Assembly: GCF_039537005.1 (NCBI RefSeq) | Contig: NZ_BAAAZR010000008.1 | Location: forward strand, 1-64,000 | DNA: 64,000 nucleotides | DNA from: Sphaerisporangium flaviroseum | GTDB lineage: Bacteria; Actinomycetota; Actinomycetes; Streptosporangiales; Streptosporangiaceae | Reading direction: 5' to 3' | Shown: piece after piece, positions 36,731-46,044 of the stretch | How the letters are laid out: the number at the start of each line of letters is the position of its first letter | Position numbering within the stretch: position 1 is the stretch's first letter | Made by a program: the position numbers and the translations under genes | The notes under the pieces: generated by a model | What the model saw: the letters and a program-made list of their open reading frames with translations, nothing else | What the model was told of the DNA's origin: nothing | Databases searched by the model: none

Positions 36731-39550
36731 TCACACCTCGCCGCGTTCGTAGGCGAGGGCCAGTTCCACGCGGGAGCGTAGGCCGGTTTTGGCGTACACG
36801 CGGGACAGGTAGACCTCCACCGTCTTGCGGCTGTAGTGCAGCTCGTCGGCGATCTGCGGGTTCGACAGGCCGCCCGCGACCAGCTCGATCACGCGCCGCT
36901 CGACCGGTGTCAGGGCGGCGGCCCGGGTGGGGGCGAGCCCGGCCTGCTTCAGGCGGCGGCCCGTACGCTGGGCCCACGGCGCGGCGCCGAGGTCGGTGAA
37001 GATGCCGTGCGCCCGCACGAGCTGGGCGCCGTCCCCCAGGACGCCGAGGACCAGGCGTGCCCGGCCCTCTTCGAACTTCAGCCCATCGGCCCTGGCGCTC
37101 TCCAGTGCGGCCTCGGCTCTGGCCACGTCCTTGAAGACGACCGCCGACGCCAGCTCGGAAATCATGCGGGCCCGCGGCGTGCCGCTCCGTGCCGCCTCGG
37201 CCAGGGTGATGGCCGCCGCCTGGGCCGCCTCCACGTCTCCCGCCGACTCGTACATCATGACGCGGAAGCCGAGCACGCGATGGACGACGTCCGGCGGGCC
37301 GCTCGCGAGGGCCTCATCGAGCAGCCGCGAGGCCGTCGCCCGGTCTCCGAGCCCCAGCGCGCGCCTGGCCTTGAACATGGCGCGCAGGGAGAGCTGGAGC
37401 ACGCAGTTGGGCGGCGGGTCGGCGAGCAGCGGTTCCGCCTCGTCGTACCGCCCCTGGTCGAGCAGGATGTCCAGCTCGATGTTCCGCAGCAGCGCGACGT
37501 TCTCCCACAGCCCGGCGTCGCTGAGGGCCAAGGCGTCGGACCGGATGTCCCGCAGCGCGTGCTCCCACTCGCCGCCGAGCCGGCGCACCACCGCCATGGT
37601 GCGCACGTGCTGTCCCGCGATGTTGTTCCAGCCGAGCCCACGGTAGATCTGCTCGGCCTGGGAGAGCAGGCCGAGCGTGCGGGTGCGTACCCCTCCGCTC
37701 GCCAGGATGTGCGCCGCCGACTCCAGGGAGGCCAGCCTGCCCGCGGGCGGAAGTGCCGCGGAGGCCGAGAGCAGGATGTCCAGCGCGCGTTCGGTCTCCT
37801 CCCACCTGCCCTTGATGATCGCGTCGCCGGCGAGCGCGCTGAGGGCGATCACCAGGTCCTCCTGGGGGCATCCCGGGAGCGCCTGCCAGGCCCTGCCGGC
37901 CAGTTCGGTGGAGTCGAGGCCGAGCTGGGTGCTCACCACCGCCTGCTGGGCGAGCAGGGCGGTCGGGTCGTCGCAGAAGGGAAGCTGTTCGGCGGCCAGC
38001 GACACCGCGACCTCGTACTGCCCCATGGAGTGCGCGGCGTTGACCATCGTGTGGGCGGTGCGGGTGTGCCGGCGTCCCTGGGGAAGCAGGGCGAGGGCCG
38101 CCCGGCCCGCGCGCAGCGCGTCCGCCGGTCGAGAGCCCTTCCAGTACGACAGCGCCTGCCTGGCCAGCAGCACGCCGCGCTCCTCGGCGGGGGCGAGCTC
38201 GGCGGCCCTGCCGTACCAGTGACCGGCCGACAGGGGCGCGGTCCAGCGGGTCAGCTCGGCGGCGCGGAGCATGGCGGGCAGCGCCTCGGCGCTCGTGCCG
38301 CCTTCGGCGACGTGAGCGGCCCACTCCAGGACCCGGCGCGTCCCGCTGAGGCCCTGGCGGTGCAGCAGCTCGGCGATGCGGGCGTGGACCCGGCGCCGCT
38401 CGGCGGGGCCGAGATCGGCGTACAGCGCCTCGGCGACCAGCGGATGGGCGAACTCGTAGGAGCCCTGATCGGTCGGCATGACCAGGCCGTCCCTGACCAG
38501 CCCGTCGAACGCGCGCTCCGCGTCGGCCCCGTCGAGACCGGCGACCTCCGCCAGCGCGTCCAGGTCGGCCATGCCCGCCGGGCGGGTGCGGCGCAGCGCG
38601 GCGAGCACTCTGGCGAGGTTGCGGCCGCCCTGGTCGCGCTGGAACAGGCGGCTGAGGATGGCGCCTCTGCGCGGGCCGGGATAGGCCGACTGGACCGCAC
38701 CGCCCTGCACGAGCGTGAGCACCGCCTCGCGGACGAACCACGGGTTGCCCCGGCTCTCCTCGTGGACGCGCCGCAGGATCTGCTCGCTGGGGGTGCGGCC
38801 GAGTAGGCCGGTCACCAGCGCGGTGACCTCCTCGAACGACAGCGGGCTGAGCCGGACCACCAGGTCGGCGTCCATCGGGGGCAGGCGCCTGGCGGTGCCC
38901 ACGACCGCGAGACCTCGCACCCGGCGGGGGAGGTACGACAGCACGCCGAGCGTGTCGGCGTCGGCGAGGTGCAGGTCGTCGATGGCCAGGAAGGTGCGGC
39001 CGGGCAGCCCTTCCAGGAGGTTGGCCGTGCGCACGGCCGGGGCGGCGCCGGTGAGGCCGAGCGCGGCCTGGTCGATCGCGTCCAGCAGTTCCTTGAGCGG
39101 CTCCCGCGCGGCCGGGTCGGCGTGGAGCGGGCCCAGCGCGTCGGCGAGCGAGGCGTAGGCCAGGCCGCTGCCGAAGTCGCGTGCCTGGCCGTGCAGCACG
39201 CGGTAGCCCATGGACCTGGCGAGTGCCTCGGTCTCGGCCAGCAGGTGGGTCTTGCCGATGCCCGCCTCGCCGTGGATCAGCAGGGTCACGGGCGGGCGGA
39301 GCAGCGCGGACTCACACCGGCGCAGGACGCCGGGCCGGTCCGAGGGGCCGGGCGCGTCGACGGGCCCGGACGGTCCGGGGAGGTCCGGTGCGGTGGGTCG
39401 GGACGGTGTGGGGAGGTCCGGTGCGGCGGGCCCGGACGATCTCGGGAGGTCTGGTGCGGTGGGGTGGTGATGGGTGGCGGGGTCGGGCGTGGTGGGGTGG
39501 TGATGGGTGGCGGGGTCGGGCTGGTGTGGGGTCGCGGGGGGTGTCGGCAC
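36731..39550 (-). CDS. Large LAL-type (MalT-like) LuxR regulator
   Basis: 939 aa. Residues 94-101 (GEAGIGKT) are the Walker A and FLAIDDLHLAD is the Walker B of an AAA-type ATPase. A long helical-repeat middle follows, and the C-terminal LuxR HTH (about 875-935) reads LSNPQIADELHYSRKTVEVYLSRV in parts. GTG 39550 starts 3 bases after the stop of the upstream TetR gene, whose end supplies the GGGACGG site, so the two are co-transcribed. Residues 11-65 are five 11-residue repeats encoded by a minisatellite. LAL regulators commonly switch on catabolic or antibiotic clusters; the target here is unknown. Confidence 0.88.
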   Translation of the reverse strand: MPTPPATPHQPDPATHHHPTTPDPATHHHPTAPDLPRSSGPAAPDLPTPSRPTAPDLPGPSGPVDAPGPSDRPGVLRRCESALLRPPVTLLIHGEAGIGKTHLLAETEALARSMGYRVLHGQARDFGSGLAYASLADALGPLHADPAAREPLKELLDAIDQAALGLTGAAPAVRTANLLEGLPGRTFLAIDDLHLADADTLGVLSYLPRRVRGLAVVGTARRLPPMDADLVVRLSPLSFEEVTALVTGLLGRTPSEQILRRVHEESRGNPWFVREAVLTLVQGGAVQSAYPGPRRGAILSRLFQRDQGGRNLARVLAALRRTRPAGMADLDALAEVAGLDGADAERAFDGLVRDGLVMPTDQGSYEFAHPLVAEALYADLGPAERRRVHARIAELLHRQGLSGTRRVLEWAAHVAEGGTSAEALPAMLRAAELTRWTAPLSAGHWYGRAAELAPAEERGVLLARQALSYWKGSRPADALRAGRAALALLPQGRRHTRTAHTMVNAAHSMGQYEVAVSLAAEQLPFCDDPTALLAQQAVVSTQLGLDSTELAGRAWQALPGCPQEDLVIALSALAGDAIIKGRWEETERALDILLSASAALPPAGRLASLESAAHILASGGVRTRTLGLLSQAEQIYRGLGWNNIAGQHVRTMAVVRRLGGEWEHALRDIRSDALALSDAGLWENVALLRNIELDILLDQGRYDEAEPLLADPPPNCVLQLSLRAMFKARRALGLGDRATASRLLDEALASGPPDVVHRVLGFRVMMYESAGDVEAAQAAAITLAEAARSGTPRARMISELASAVVFKDVARAEAALESARADGLKFEEGRARLVLGVLGDGAQLVRAHGIFTDLGAAPWAQRTGRRLKQAGLAPTRAAALTPVERRVIELVAGGLSNPQIADELHYSRKTVEVYLSRVYAKTGLRSRVELALAYERGEV
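39356..39520 (-). repeat. In-frame 33-bp minisatellite in the LAL regulator gene
   Basis: Five tandem 33-bp units encode 11-residue repeats starting at residues 11, 22, 33, 44 and 55. Two read PDPATHHHPT plus one residue and three read PDLP followed by a Ser/Pro segment. The unit length keeps the frame. Confidence 0.75.
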
Positions 39551-39553
39551 CCG

Positions 39554-40120
39554 TCACCGTCCCTGGTCGCCGGTCAGGGCCGCGTCCTGGATGGCGAGGG
39601 CGGCGCTCAGGAGCAACTCGCGCACCGTCTCCTGCGGAAGGTCCATGGTCTTGACGACGGCGAACTGCAGGGATCCCATGACCGCCCAGGCGCGGACGCG
39701 CGCGGCGTCGCCGGGGGAGGGGCCGGTGAGCTTGGCGTAGATCTCGTCGCGAAATGCTCGGATCGTCTCCCCGGGGGATCCCGGAGGGGCGTCGTCCGCT
39801 CCGCCGATGTCCTCCATGAGGAGCCGGATGACGGCACGGTGGCGTACCACGAAGTCCGTCAGCGGTTCGATGAAGAGGCGGGGATCGGTGCCGAAGTCGC
39901 CGTCGAGCAGCGCGATGACGTCGTCGACCGCCGGTGCGACCAACTCCGCGGCCAGCTTGTCCTTCGGATGGAAGTGGTAGGCCACGGCGGTCTTGGTCAG
40001 GCCCACGCGGGCGGCGATGTCGGCCAGGGAGGTGGCGGCGTAGCCCCGCTCGGCGAACAGTTGCCGTGCGGCGGTGAGGATCCTGCTACGGGTGTCACTG
40101 CCACGGTCGAATGTGGTCAT
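39554..40120 (-). CDS. TetR-family regulator divergent from an MMPL exporter
   Basis: 188 aa. The HTH spans residues 10-57 (LADIAARVGLTKTAVAYHFHPKDKL). The C-terminus is an undefined ligand pocket. ATG 40120. It is followed after 3 bases by the LAL regulator and is divergent from the MMPL transporter. By analogy with other TetR/MMPL pairs it should repress the exporter and itself. Confidence 0.88.
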   Translation of the reverse strand: MTTFDRGSDTRSRILTAARQLFAERGYAATSLADIAARVGLTKTAVAYHFHPKDKLAAELVAPAVDDVIALLDGDFGTDPRLFIEPLTDFVVRHRAVIRLLMEDIGGADDAPPGSPGETIRAFRDEIYAKLTGPSPGDAARVRAWAVMGSLQFAVVKTMDLPQETVRELLLSAALAIQDAALTGDQGR

Positions 40121-40175
40121 CGTCTCACTTCTCAGCGCGGTCGAGCGTTTCTGGATGTTCGCGCCTAAGCTCTTA

Positions 40176-40222
40176 AACGGACGTCCTGCACGGCCGTACA
40201 GAACAAACGTTTCACATACGTT
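40176..40222. promoter_or_regulatory. tetR/MMPL divergent control region
   Basis: The 136-bp gap contains the palindrome GGACGTCC (about 40179-40186) and two direct ACGTTTC motifs 11 bp apart near 40207 and 40218, in a locally AT-rich patch. TAGTGT near 40238 could be the -10 of the exporter. The 12-mer TTCACATACGTT (40211-40222) recurs upstream of the haem peroxidase. Confidence 0.45.
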
Positions 40223-40256
40223 TCCAATCCCTCAATAGTGTCTGGGACGGTCACCG

Positions 40257-42512
40257 ATGGCTAGCTTGCTGGGTCGATTGGGTGGATGGTGCGCACGGCA
40301 CGGCCGTGCCGTGCTCGCGTTATGGATCATCGTCGCGGGCGTGCTGACAGCCGGCACGCTGGTGTTCGGACGTCCCGTCAACAGCAACGTCTCCATCCCC
40401 GGCACCGACGCCCAGCGCGCGCACGACCTCATGCGCGACGGGTTCGGACCAGGGTACGACCCCGGCGGCACCATGCAGGTCGTCCTGTACTCCAAGGACG
40501 GGCCGCTCCTCGACGCCAAGCGCAAGCGCGCGGTCGAGAAGGCCATGGCGGAGGTCAGGAAGGTCCCCCATGTGGTGCAGGTGGACACCCCGTACCGCGT
40601 GGGCGGCCTCTCCTCCAACATGATGATCGGCGTCATGACCGTCCGGCTCTCCGGCAACGACTCGAGCAAGCTCGCGGAGACCACCAAGCAGGTCTCCGCG
40701 GCGGCCGAGCCCGTACGGCAGGCCGGCATCGAGGCCGTTCCCGCCGACAACGGGACCCCCGCCGACAAGGAGATCAAGACCGGCTCCAGCGAGATCATCG
40801 GCGTGGCCTGCGCGCTGCTGGTGCTGCTTCTGGCGTTCGGCACGCTCGTCGCCGCGATGGTGCCCATCTTCACCGCCGTCATCAGCCTCGCCGTCGGCCT
40901 CGGGGTGATCGGCCTGCTCGGTCACATCGTGGACGTGCCCAAGCAGGCGTCGGTCATGGCGTCCATGATCGGCCTCGGCGTGGGCATCGACTACGCCCTG
41001 TTCCTGCTGTCACGGCACCGCAAGCTCCTCGCCGACGGCGTCCCCGTGCACGAGTCGGTCCGCCGCACGGCCGCCGGCGCGGGCGGGGCCGTGCTGTTCG
41101 CCGGGGGCACGGTCGTCATCGCGCTGAGCGCGCTGATGCTGGCCGGCTTCCCGATGCTCCGCACGCTCGGCTGGATCACCGGCATCTCGGTGGTGTGCGC
41201 GGTGCTCACCTCGCTCACCCTGGTCCCCGCGCTGCTCGGCGTTCTCGGTCACCGCGTCAACGCGCTGCGCCTGCCGTTGGTCGGCCCCCGGCGCGACCGG
41301 GCGCACTCGGCGGCGAACGGCTGGGCCGGGCTGGGCACCTGGGTCGCGGGACGCCCGTGGCGGGTGCTCGCGACGGCGGTGATCGTGCTCGGCGCGCTCG
41401 CCGCCCCGGCCCTCGCCATCAAGCTCGGCACCGTCGACGACGGGTACGCCGACCGCGGGCAGTCGTCCCGGCGGGCGTACGAGCTGATGCAGGCCGGTTT
41501 CGGCCCGGGGAGCAACGGCCCCCTGATCGTGGTCGGCGAGCTGGGCACCAAGGCGCCCGCCGGTGACCCGCCGCCTCCGGTGGTGAAGGACCTGAAGAAC
41601 CGGCTGACGTACGTCCCCGGCGTCGCGTACGTGGCCCCGGCGAAGATCAACGCGTCGGGGACGGCCGTGCTGTTCCAGGTCGTGCCCGAGTACGCCCCGA
41701 GCGATCCCCGGACGGCCGGCGTGGTCCGCGCGGTCCGCGGCCTGCACGTGCCCGATGTCGGGCTGCACGTGGGCGGCGAGGTCGCGGGCATGACCGACGC
41801 GGGCGACCGCATCGCCGAGCGCACCCCGGCCGTCATCGGCGTCGTGGTGCTGCTCAGCGCCCTGCTCCTGCTGCTGGCCTTCCGCGCGCCTGTGGTGGCG
41901 ATCAAGGCGGCGCTGATGAACCTCATCTCGCTCGGCGCGGCGTTCGGAGCGCTGGCCATCGTCTTCTCCTACGGGCTCGGCAGCAGGCTTGTGGGCATGG
42001 ACCCACCGGTGTCGATGGACGGCTCCTACCTGGCGACGCTGTTCTTCACCGTGCCGATCGACTCCTACGTGCCGCTCATGCTGTTCGCCGTGCTGTTCGG
42101 GCTGTCCATGGACTACGAGGTCTTCCTGCTGACCTCGGTCCGCCAGGCGTACCTGCGCTCCAGGAACAACCGGCTCGCGGTCGCAGAAGGGCTGGGCGCC
42201 ACCGGCCGGGTCATCACCTCGGCCGCGCTCATCATGGTGGTGGTGTTCGTCGCGTTCATCGCCTACCCCGACCCGTTGGTCAAGGTGTTCGGCGTGGGGC
42301 TCGCGGTCGCGATCGCCGTGGACGCCACCATCATCCGCGGGCTCCTCGTCCCGGCCACGATGGTCCTCCTCGGGCGGCTCAACTGGTGGTGCCCGGCGTG
42401 GCTCGACCGGATCCTGCCCAACCTGTCCATCACCGATCACGCCGAGGACCACGATGAGGAGCCGGTGACGCCCGGCCCCGACCGGCGGCTGGTGACCACC
42501 GGCCAGAGCTGA
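40257..42512 (+). CDS. MMPL-family RND transporter
   Basis: 751 aa. There are two repeats of one helix, a large extracytoplasmic loop and five or six helices. Helix 1 is AVLALWIIVAGVLTAGTLVF, the membrane block with the proton-relay motif GVGIDYALFL sits near residue 240, and the second copy GLSMDYEVFLLTSVR near 620. Such proteins export lipids, polyketides or drugs across the actinobacterial membrane. It faces a TetR gene and probably depends on it. The last ten residues and stop lie in the first unit of a 31-bp tandem repeat. Confidence 0.9.
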   Translation: MASLLGRLGGWCARHGRAVLALWIIVAGVLTAGTLVFGRPVNSNVSIPGTDAQRAHDLMRDGFGPGYDPGGTMQVVLYSKDGPLLDAKRKRAVEKAMAEVRKVPHVVQVDTPYRVGGLSSNMMIGVMTVRLSGNDSSKLAETTKQVSAAAEPVRQAGIEAVPADNGTPADKEIKTGSSEIIGVACALLVLLLAFGTLVAAMVPIFTAVISLAVGLGVIGLLGHIVDVPKQASVMASMIGLGVGIDYALFLLSRHRKLLADGVPVHESVRRTAAGAGGAVLFAGGTVVIALSALMLAGFPMLRTLGWITGISVVCAVLTSLTLVPALLGVLGHRVNALRLPLVGPRRDRAHSAANGWAGLGTWVAGRPWRVLATAVIVLGALAAPALAIKLGTVDDGYADRGQSSRRAYELMQAGFGPGSNGPLIVVGELGTKAPAGDPPPPVVKDLKNRLTYVPGVAYVAPAKINASGTAVLFQVVPEYAPSDPRTAGVVRAVRGLHVPDVGLHVGGEVAGMTDAGDRIAERTPAVIGVVVLLSALLLLLAFRAPVVAIKAALMNLISLGAAFGALAIVFSYGLGSRLVGMDPPVSMDGSYLATLFFTVPIDSYVPLMLFAVLFGLSMDYEVFLLTSVRQAYLRSRNNRLAVAEGLGATGRVITSAALIMVVVFVAFIAYPDPLVKVFGVGLAVAIAVDATIIRGLLVPATMVLLGRLNWWCPAWLDRILPNLSITDHAEDHDEEPVTPGPDRRLVTTGQS

Positions 42513-42580
42513 CCGGCGGCTGGTGACCACCGGCCGGAGCTGACCGGCGGCTGGTGACCACCGGCCGGAGCCGACCGGCG
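42480..42580 (+). repeat. 31-bp tandem repeat at the MMPL 3' end
   Basis: Three near-identical 31-bp copies start at 42480, 42511 and 42542, and a partial fourth follows. Each begins GACCGGCGGCTGGTGACCAC. The first encodes DRRLVTTGQS; the stop straddles the first junction. Copies 2 and 3 are non-coding. The unit contains GGT/ACC pairs able to fold, so it may also act as a terminator between the convergent genes. Confidence 0.85.
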
Positions 42581-42606
42581 CTCGCGATCCGTACGCCGCC
42601 GGCGCG

Positions 42607-43596
42607 CTAGGGCCGCGCGTCGGCCTCGCGGGCGCGCCGGGACGAGAGGCGCCTGGTCACGGCGGGGAGCAGCCCGTGGGGCAGGAACAGGACGACCACG
42701 ATGAGCAGCAGCGCGTAGACCGCGTAGGACAGCACGCTCGGGGCGTAGCTCGGCATCCCGGGCGCCGTGCCCAGGACGTTCAGCGCCTGGACGAGCAGCG
42801 TGATCGCGGCCGCGCCCACCACCGCTCCCCAGATGGTGCCGAGCCCGCCGACCACGGCCATCACGATGTACTCGATGGACAGAAGCACCGGGAAGGACCC
42901 CGGGGCGACGTACCCGACGTAGAACGCGTAGATCCCGCCGGCCAGCCCGGCGAAGGCCGCGGAGAGGGCGAAGACCACGAGCTTGTAGCGGCCGACCGGG
43001 ACGCCGGAGGACGCCGCCGCCGTCTCGCTGGTGGCCAGCGCCCGCAGGGCCCGGCCGGGCCTGGAGGCGATGACGTTCCGCGTCACCAGCATCACCAGCG
43101 CCACCCCGGCCCAGGTCAGATAGGCGTAACCGGAGGCGTCGCCCAGCTCGAAGGACCCGGCGCCGAACCTCGGGATGCCCTGGAGCCCGATGTCACCGCC
43201 GGTGAACTCCAGCTGTCCGGCCAGCGACAGCAGGATCAGCTGCGTGGCGAGCGTGGCGAACGCCAGATGGTGCCCGCGCAGGCGCAGCAGCGGGACGCCG
43301 ACCACGACGGCGAACGCCGCCGCGACGACCGGCGCGGCCAGCAGCCCGGCCACCGGGGGGCCGCCGTGCACGGCGAGTATCCCCGCGGTGTAGCCGCCCA
43401 CGGCGTAGAACGCGCCCTGCCCGAGCGAGACCTGGCCGGCGTACCCCATCAGCAGCGAGACGCCGACCGTCACCATCGCGGCCAGGCCGAGGAAGATGTA
43501 CACCGACAGCGCGCTGTCGTCCAGAAACGCGGGGAGGGCCAGCGTGACGGCGGCGACGGCGAGGCCGGGCAGCAGGCGTCTCATACGGTCGCTCAT
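42607..43596 (-). CDS. livM: Branched-chain-type ABC transporter permease LivM (system 1)
   Basis: 329 aa. About ten hydrophobic segments, with LLMGYAGQVSLGQGAFYAVGGYTAG and the cytoplasmic coupling region VIASRPGRALRALATSETAAASSG typical of LivM. ATG 43596 overlaps the livH stop (ATGA). Last gene of the five-gene leftward operon. It forms the channel with LivH. Confidence 0.92.
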   Translation of the reverse strand: MSDRMRRLLPGLAVAAVTLALPAFLDDSALSVYIFLGLAAMVTVGVSLLMGYAGQVSLGQGAFYAVGGYTAGILAVHGGPPVAGLLAAPVVAAAFAVVVGVPLLRLRGHHLAFATLATQLILLSLAGQLEFTGGDIGLQGIPRFGAGSFELGDASGYAYLTWAGVALVMLVTRNVIASRPGRALRALATSETAAASSGVPVGRYKLVVFALSAAFAGLAGGIYAFYVGYVAPGSFPVLLSIEYIVMAVVGGLGTIWGAVVGAAAITLLVQALNVLGTAPGMPSYAPSVLSYAVYALLLIVVVLFLPHGLLPAVTRRLSSRRAREADARP

Positions 43597-44453
43597 GCGG
43601 TCTCCTCCAGGACGGGCCCGCGCCGGGTGGACTGGACGACCATGATGACGAGCATCAGGCCGAGGGCGAGCTCGGTCTGGTAGGCCGCGTAGCCGTATCC
43701 CGCCGCCATCGACTCGGCGACGCCGAGCAGCAGCGCGCCGACGAGGGCCAGACCCGGGCGGGTCAGCGCGCCGAACACGGCTGCGGCGAAGCCGTTGACG
43801 ATGAGCGTGACGTCGGTGTCGAAGGAGATGGGGCGCAGCGGGGTCACCAGCACCCCGGCCACGCCGCCGAGCAGGCCGCCGAGGGCGAACGCCAGCAGCC
43901 CCATCTTGGTGACGTCGATGCCGATGACCCGGGCCGCATACGGGTTGGAGGCGCAGGCGCTGAGCGCCTTGCCGAGGTAGGTGCGGCCGAAGAAGGCGGT
44001 GAGCAGCAGGAACGTCACGGCCGTGGCGGCGATGACGAGCAGGTGCTGCCGCTGGACGCCGACTCCGCCCAGGGTGACCGAGCCGGGCAGGCCGGGAAAG
44101 GACCGCGGCTGGTCCCCCCAGACGAAGATCTCGATCGCGTAGGCCAGCACGCCGATGCCGAGGGTGATGATGAGGGACGACTGGGGCGTGGTGCCGCGCC
44201 TGCCGATCGCCAGCAGGCCGGTGAGCAGCCCGGTCACCGTCGCGATCAGCACGGCGGCCACCTCGCTGAGCCCGTGCGGGAGGCCGGTGCCGAGCAGCCA
44301 CGACGCGCTCAGCCCCGCGACGACCGCGAACATGCCCTGGGCGAAGTTCACCACGCCGGTCACCCGGTGGACGGCGACCAGCCCGCTGGCGATGAGCGCG
44401 AACCCGCAGCCGACGGCGAGGCCGTTGACGAGATAGGTCAGGAGCTCTCTCAC
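43593..44453 (-). CDS. livH: Branched-chain-type ABC transporter permease LivH (system 1)
   Basis: 286 aa with about eight membrane segments. NGLAVGCGFALIASGLVAVHRVTGVVNFAQG (in parts) and the coupling loop GKALSACASNPYAARVIGID are characteristic. GTG 44453 has AAGGA 7 bases upstream. It is coupled to livM and follows livF after a 67-bp GC-rich gap. Confidence 0.92.
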   Translation of the reverse strand: MRELLTYLVNGLAVGCGFALIASGLVAVHRVTGVVNFAQGMFAVVAGLSASWLLGTGLPHGLSEVAAVLIATVTGLLTGLLAIGRRGTTPQSSLIITLGIGVLAYAIEIFVWGDQPRSFPGLPGSVTLGGVGVQRQHLLVIAATAVTFLLLTAFFGRTYLGKALSACASNPYAARVIGIDVTKMGLLAFALGGLLGGVAGVLVTPLRPISFDTDVTLIVNGFAAAVFGALTRPGLALVGALLLGVAESMAAGYGYAAYQTELALGLMLVIMVVQSTRRGPVLEETA

Positions 44454-44520
44454 GTCGCGGTCCTTCGTCGTCGCATCCCCGGCGCGGCCGGCGCGGCCGG
44501 CGCGGGATCCCCGGGCCCGG

Positions 44521-45237
44521 TCATATCTGGGTCTCCTCGATCGATCCGCCGAGGTAGGCGCTGGCGACCCGCGGGCTCTCCGCCAGCTCCGCGCACGGCC
44601 CTTCGGCGACGACCCGTCCGGCTTCCAGGACGTACGCCCGCTCGCACACGCCGAAGGCCAGCCGGGCGTTCTGCTCGATGAGCAGTACGGTGAGCCCCTG
44701 CTCTCTGTTGAGCGCCACCAGGTGGGCGGCGAGGTCCCGGGTGACCATGGGGGCGAGGCCGAGGGACAGCTCGTCGACCACGAGCACGTCCGGGCGGGAC
44801 ATCATCGCCCTGCCGAACGCGACCATCTGCTGCTCGCCTCCGGACAGCACGCCGGCCCGCCGCTTCCGTAGCTCCGCGAGCCGGGGGAGGAGGTCGAACA
44901 CGAAGGCGGGATCGCGCTCGCGCGAGCGCCAGCCGCCGAGGCTCAGGTTGTCCTCCACGGTGAGGTCGGGGAAGAGCTGGCGGCCCTCGGGGATGTGCGC
45001 CAGCCTGCCGCCGACCTCGACGGTGCCGGACCGCGGGGTGAGGATGCCCGACAGCGTGTCGGCCAGTGTCGACTTGCCCGCTCCGTTCGGCCCGAGGAGC
45101 GCCACCATCTCCCCGCTCCGCACGGACAGCCGGACGTGGTCGAGCGCGGTCGCCGAGCCGTAGGTGACGACCAGGTCGGTGACCTCGATGGTGCCGCCGG
45201 TCCTGGATGGTTCAGGGGGCGTATCGGATTCGTTCAC
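44521..45237 (-). CDS. livF: Branched-chain-type ABC transporter ATPase LivF (system 1)
   Basis: 238 aa. Walker A GPNGAGKS (49-56), signature LSGGEQQ (131-137) and Walker B VLVVDE (151-156) are intact. The residue after the Walker B glutamate is Leu rather than the usual Pro. GTG 45237 overlaps the livG stop (GTGA). It powers the LivH/LivM channel with LivG. Confidence 0.92.
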   Translation of the reverse strand: MNESDTPPEPSRTGGTIEVTDLVVTYGSATALDHVRLSVRSGEMVALLGPNGAGKSTLADTLSGILTPRSGTVEVGGRLAHIPEGRQLFPDLTVEDNLSLGGWRSRERDPAFVFDLLPRLAELRKRRAGVLSGGEQQMVAFGRAMMSRPDVLVVDELSLGLAPMVTRDLAAHLVALNREQGLTVLLIEQNARLAFGVCERAYVLEAGRVVAEGPCAELAESPRVASAYLGGSIEETQI

Positions 45238-45989
45238 GAGGCGTCTCCGAGGTAGGCGGAGACCACCAGGGGGTCGGCGCGGATCTCGCCGGGCGTGCCC
45301 TCGGAGATGACCCGGCCGAGGTCCAGGACGGTGACGCGGTCGGCGAGCCGGGTGACGAAGGTGACGTCGTGCTCGACCAGCATGATGGTCAGGCCCGCGG
45401 CGCGCAGTTCCTCGATCAGCACCGCCAGGGCTTCGCGCTCCCCGGCCCGCAGCCCCGACGCGGGCTCGTCCAGGAGCAGCAGGCGCGGTTCGGCGCACAA
45501 CGCGCGGGCGACCTGCATGGAACGCTGCTGGCCGAGGGGGAGCAGGCCCGCCTGGCGGTCGGCCCACGCGCCGAGGCCGACCCGCGCGAGCGCCTCGTCG
45601 GCCCGCCTCGCGATCTCACGCTCGTCGCGCCGGTGCCGGGGCAGGCGCAGGGCGGCCGCCGCGAAGCCGGTGCGCGTGCGGGTGTGCGCGCCCACCATGA
45701 CGTTCTCCCTGACCGTCATGCCACGGAACACGCGGGCGCCTTGGAACACGATGGAGATGCCGAGCCGCGCACGCCGGTGCGGGGGCAGGCGGTCCACCGG
45801 TGTGGAGCGGAAGGAGATGGTGCCCTGGTCGGCGAGGAGGTGGCCGGTGATGAGGTTGAACAGCGTGGACTTCCCGGCGCCGTTCGGCCCGATGATGCCG
45901 CGCACCTCGCCCTCGGCGATGTCGAGGCTCACCTCGCGGACGGCGTAGACCCCTCCGAAGGAGCGGGAGACCCCGTTGACGCTCAGCAC
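45234..45989 (-). CDS. livG: Branched-chain-type ABC transporter ATPase LivG (system 1)
   Basis: 251 aa from GTG 45989, which has GGAG 9 bases upstream and gives the normal LivG start (LSVNGVSRSFGG). A TTG at 46043, one base after the livK stop, would add 18 residues and would couple it to livK. Walker A is GPNGAGKS (34-41) and Walker B LLLLDEP (about 170-176). The signature region reads LPLGQQR, as is usual for LivG, which departs from LSGGQ. Confidence 0.9.
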   Translation of the reverse strand: MLSVNGVSRSFGGVYAVREVSLDIAEGEVRGIIGPNGAGKSTLFNLITGHLLADQGTISFRSTPVDRLPPHRRARLGISIVFQGARVFRGMTVRENVMVGAHTRTRTGFAAAALRLPRHRRDEREIARRADEALARVGLGAWADRQAGLLPLGQQRSMQVARALCAEPRLLLLDEPASGLRAGEREALAVLIEELRAAGLTIMLVEHDVTFVTRLADRVTVLDLGRVISEGTPGEIRADPLVVSAYLGDAS

Positions 45990-46044
45990 GTCCTGTGACT
46001 CCGTTGCCGTCGTTGGCTGTTCGTGACCCCCGGCACCTGGCAAC

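Noticed and set aside
44454..44520. GC-rich gap between livF and livH as a terminator or small gene
   Set aside because: It has repeated GCCGGCGC motifs but no clean stem-loop with spacing like the other terminators and no start codon with a ribosome site for a peptide. It is probably just an intercistronic gap.
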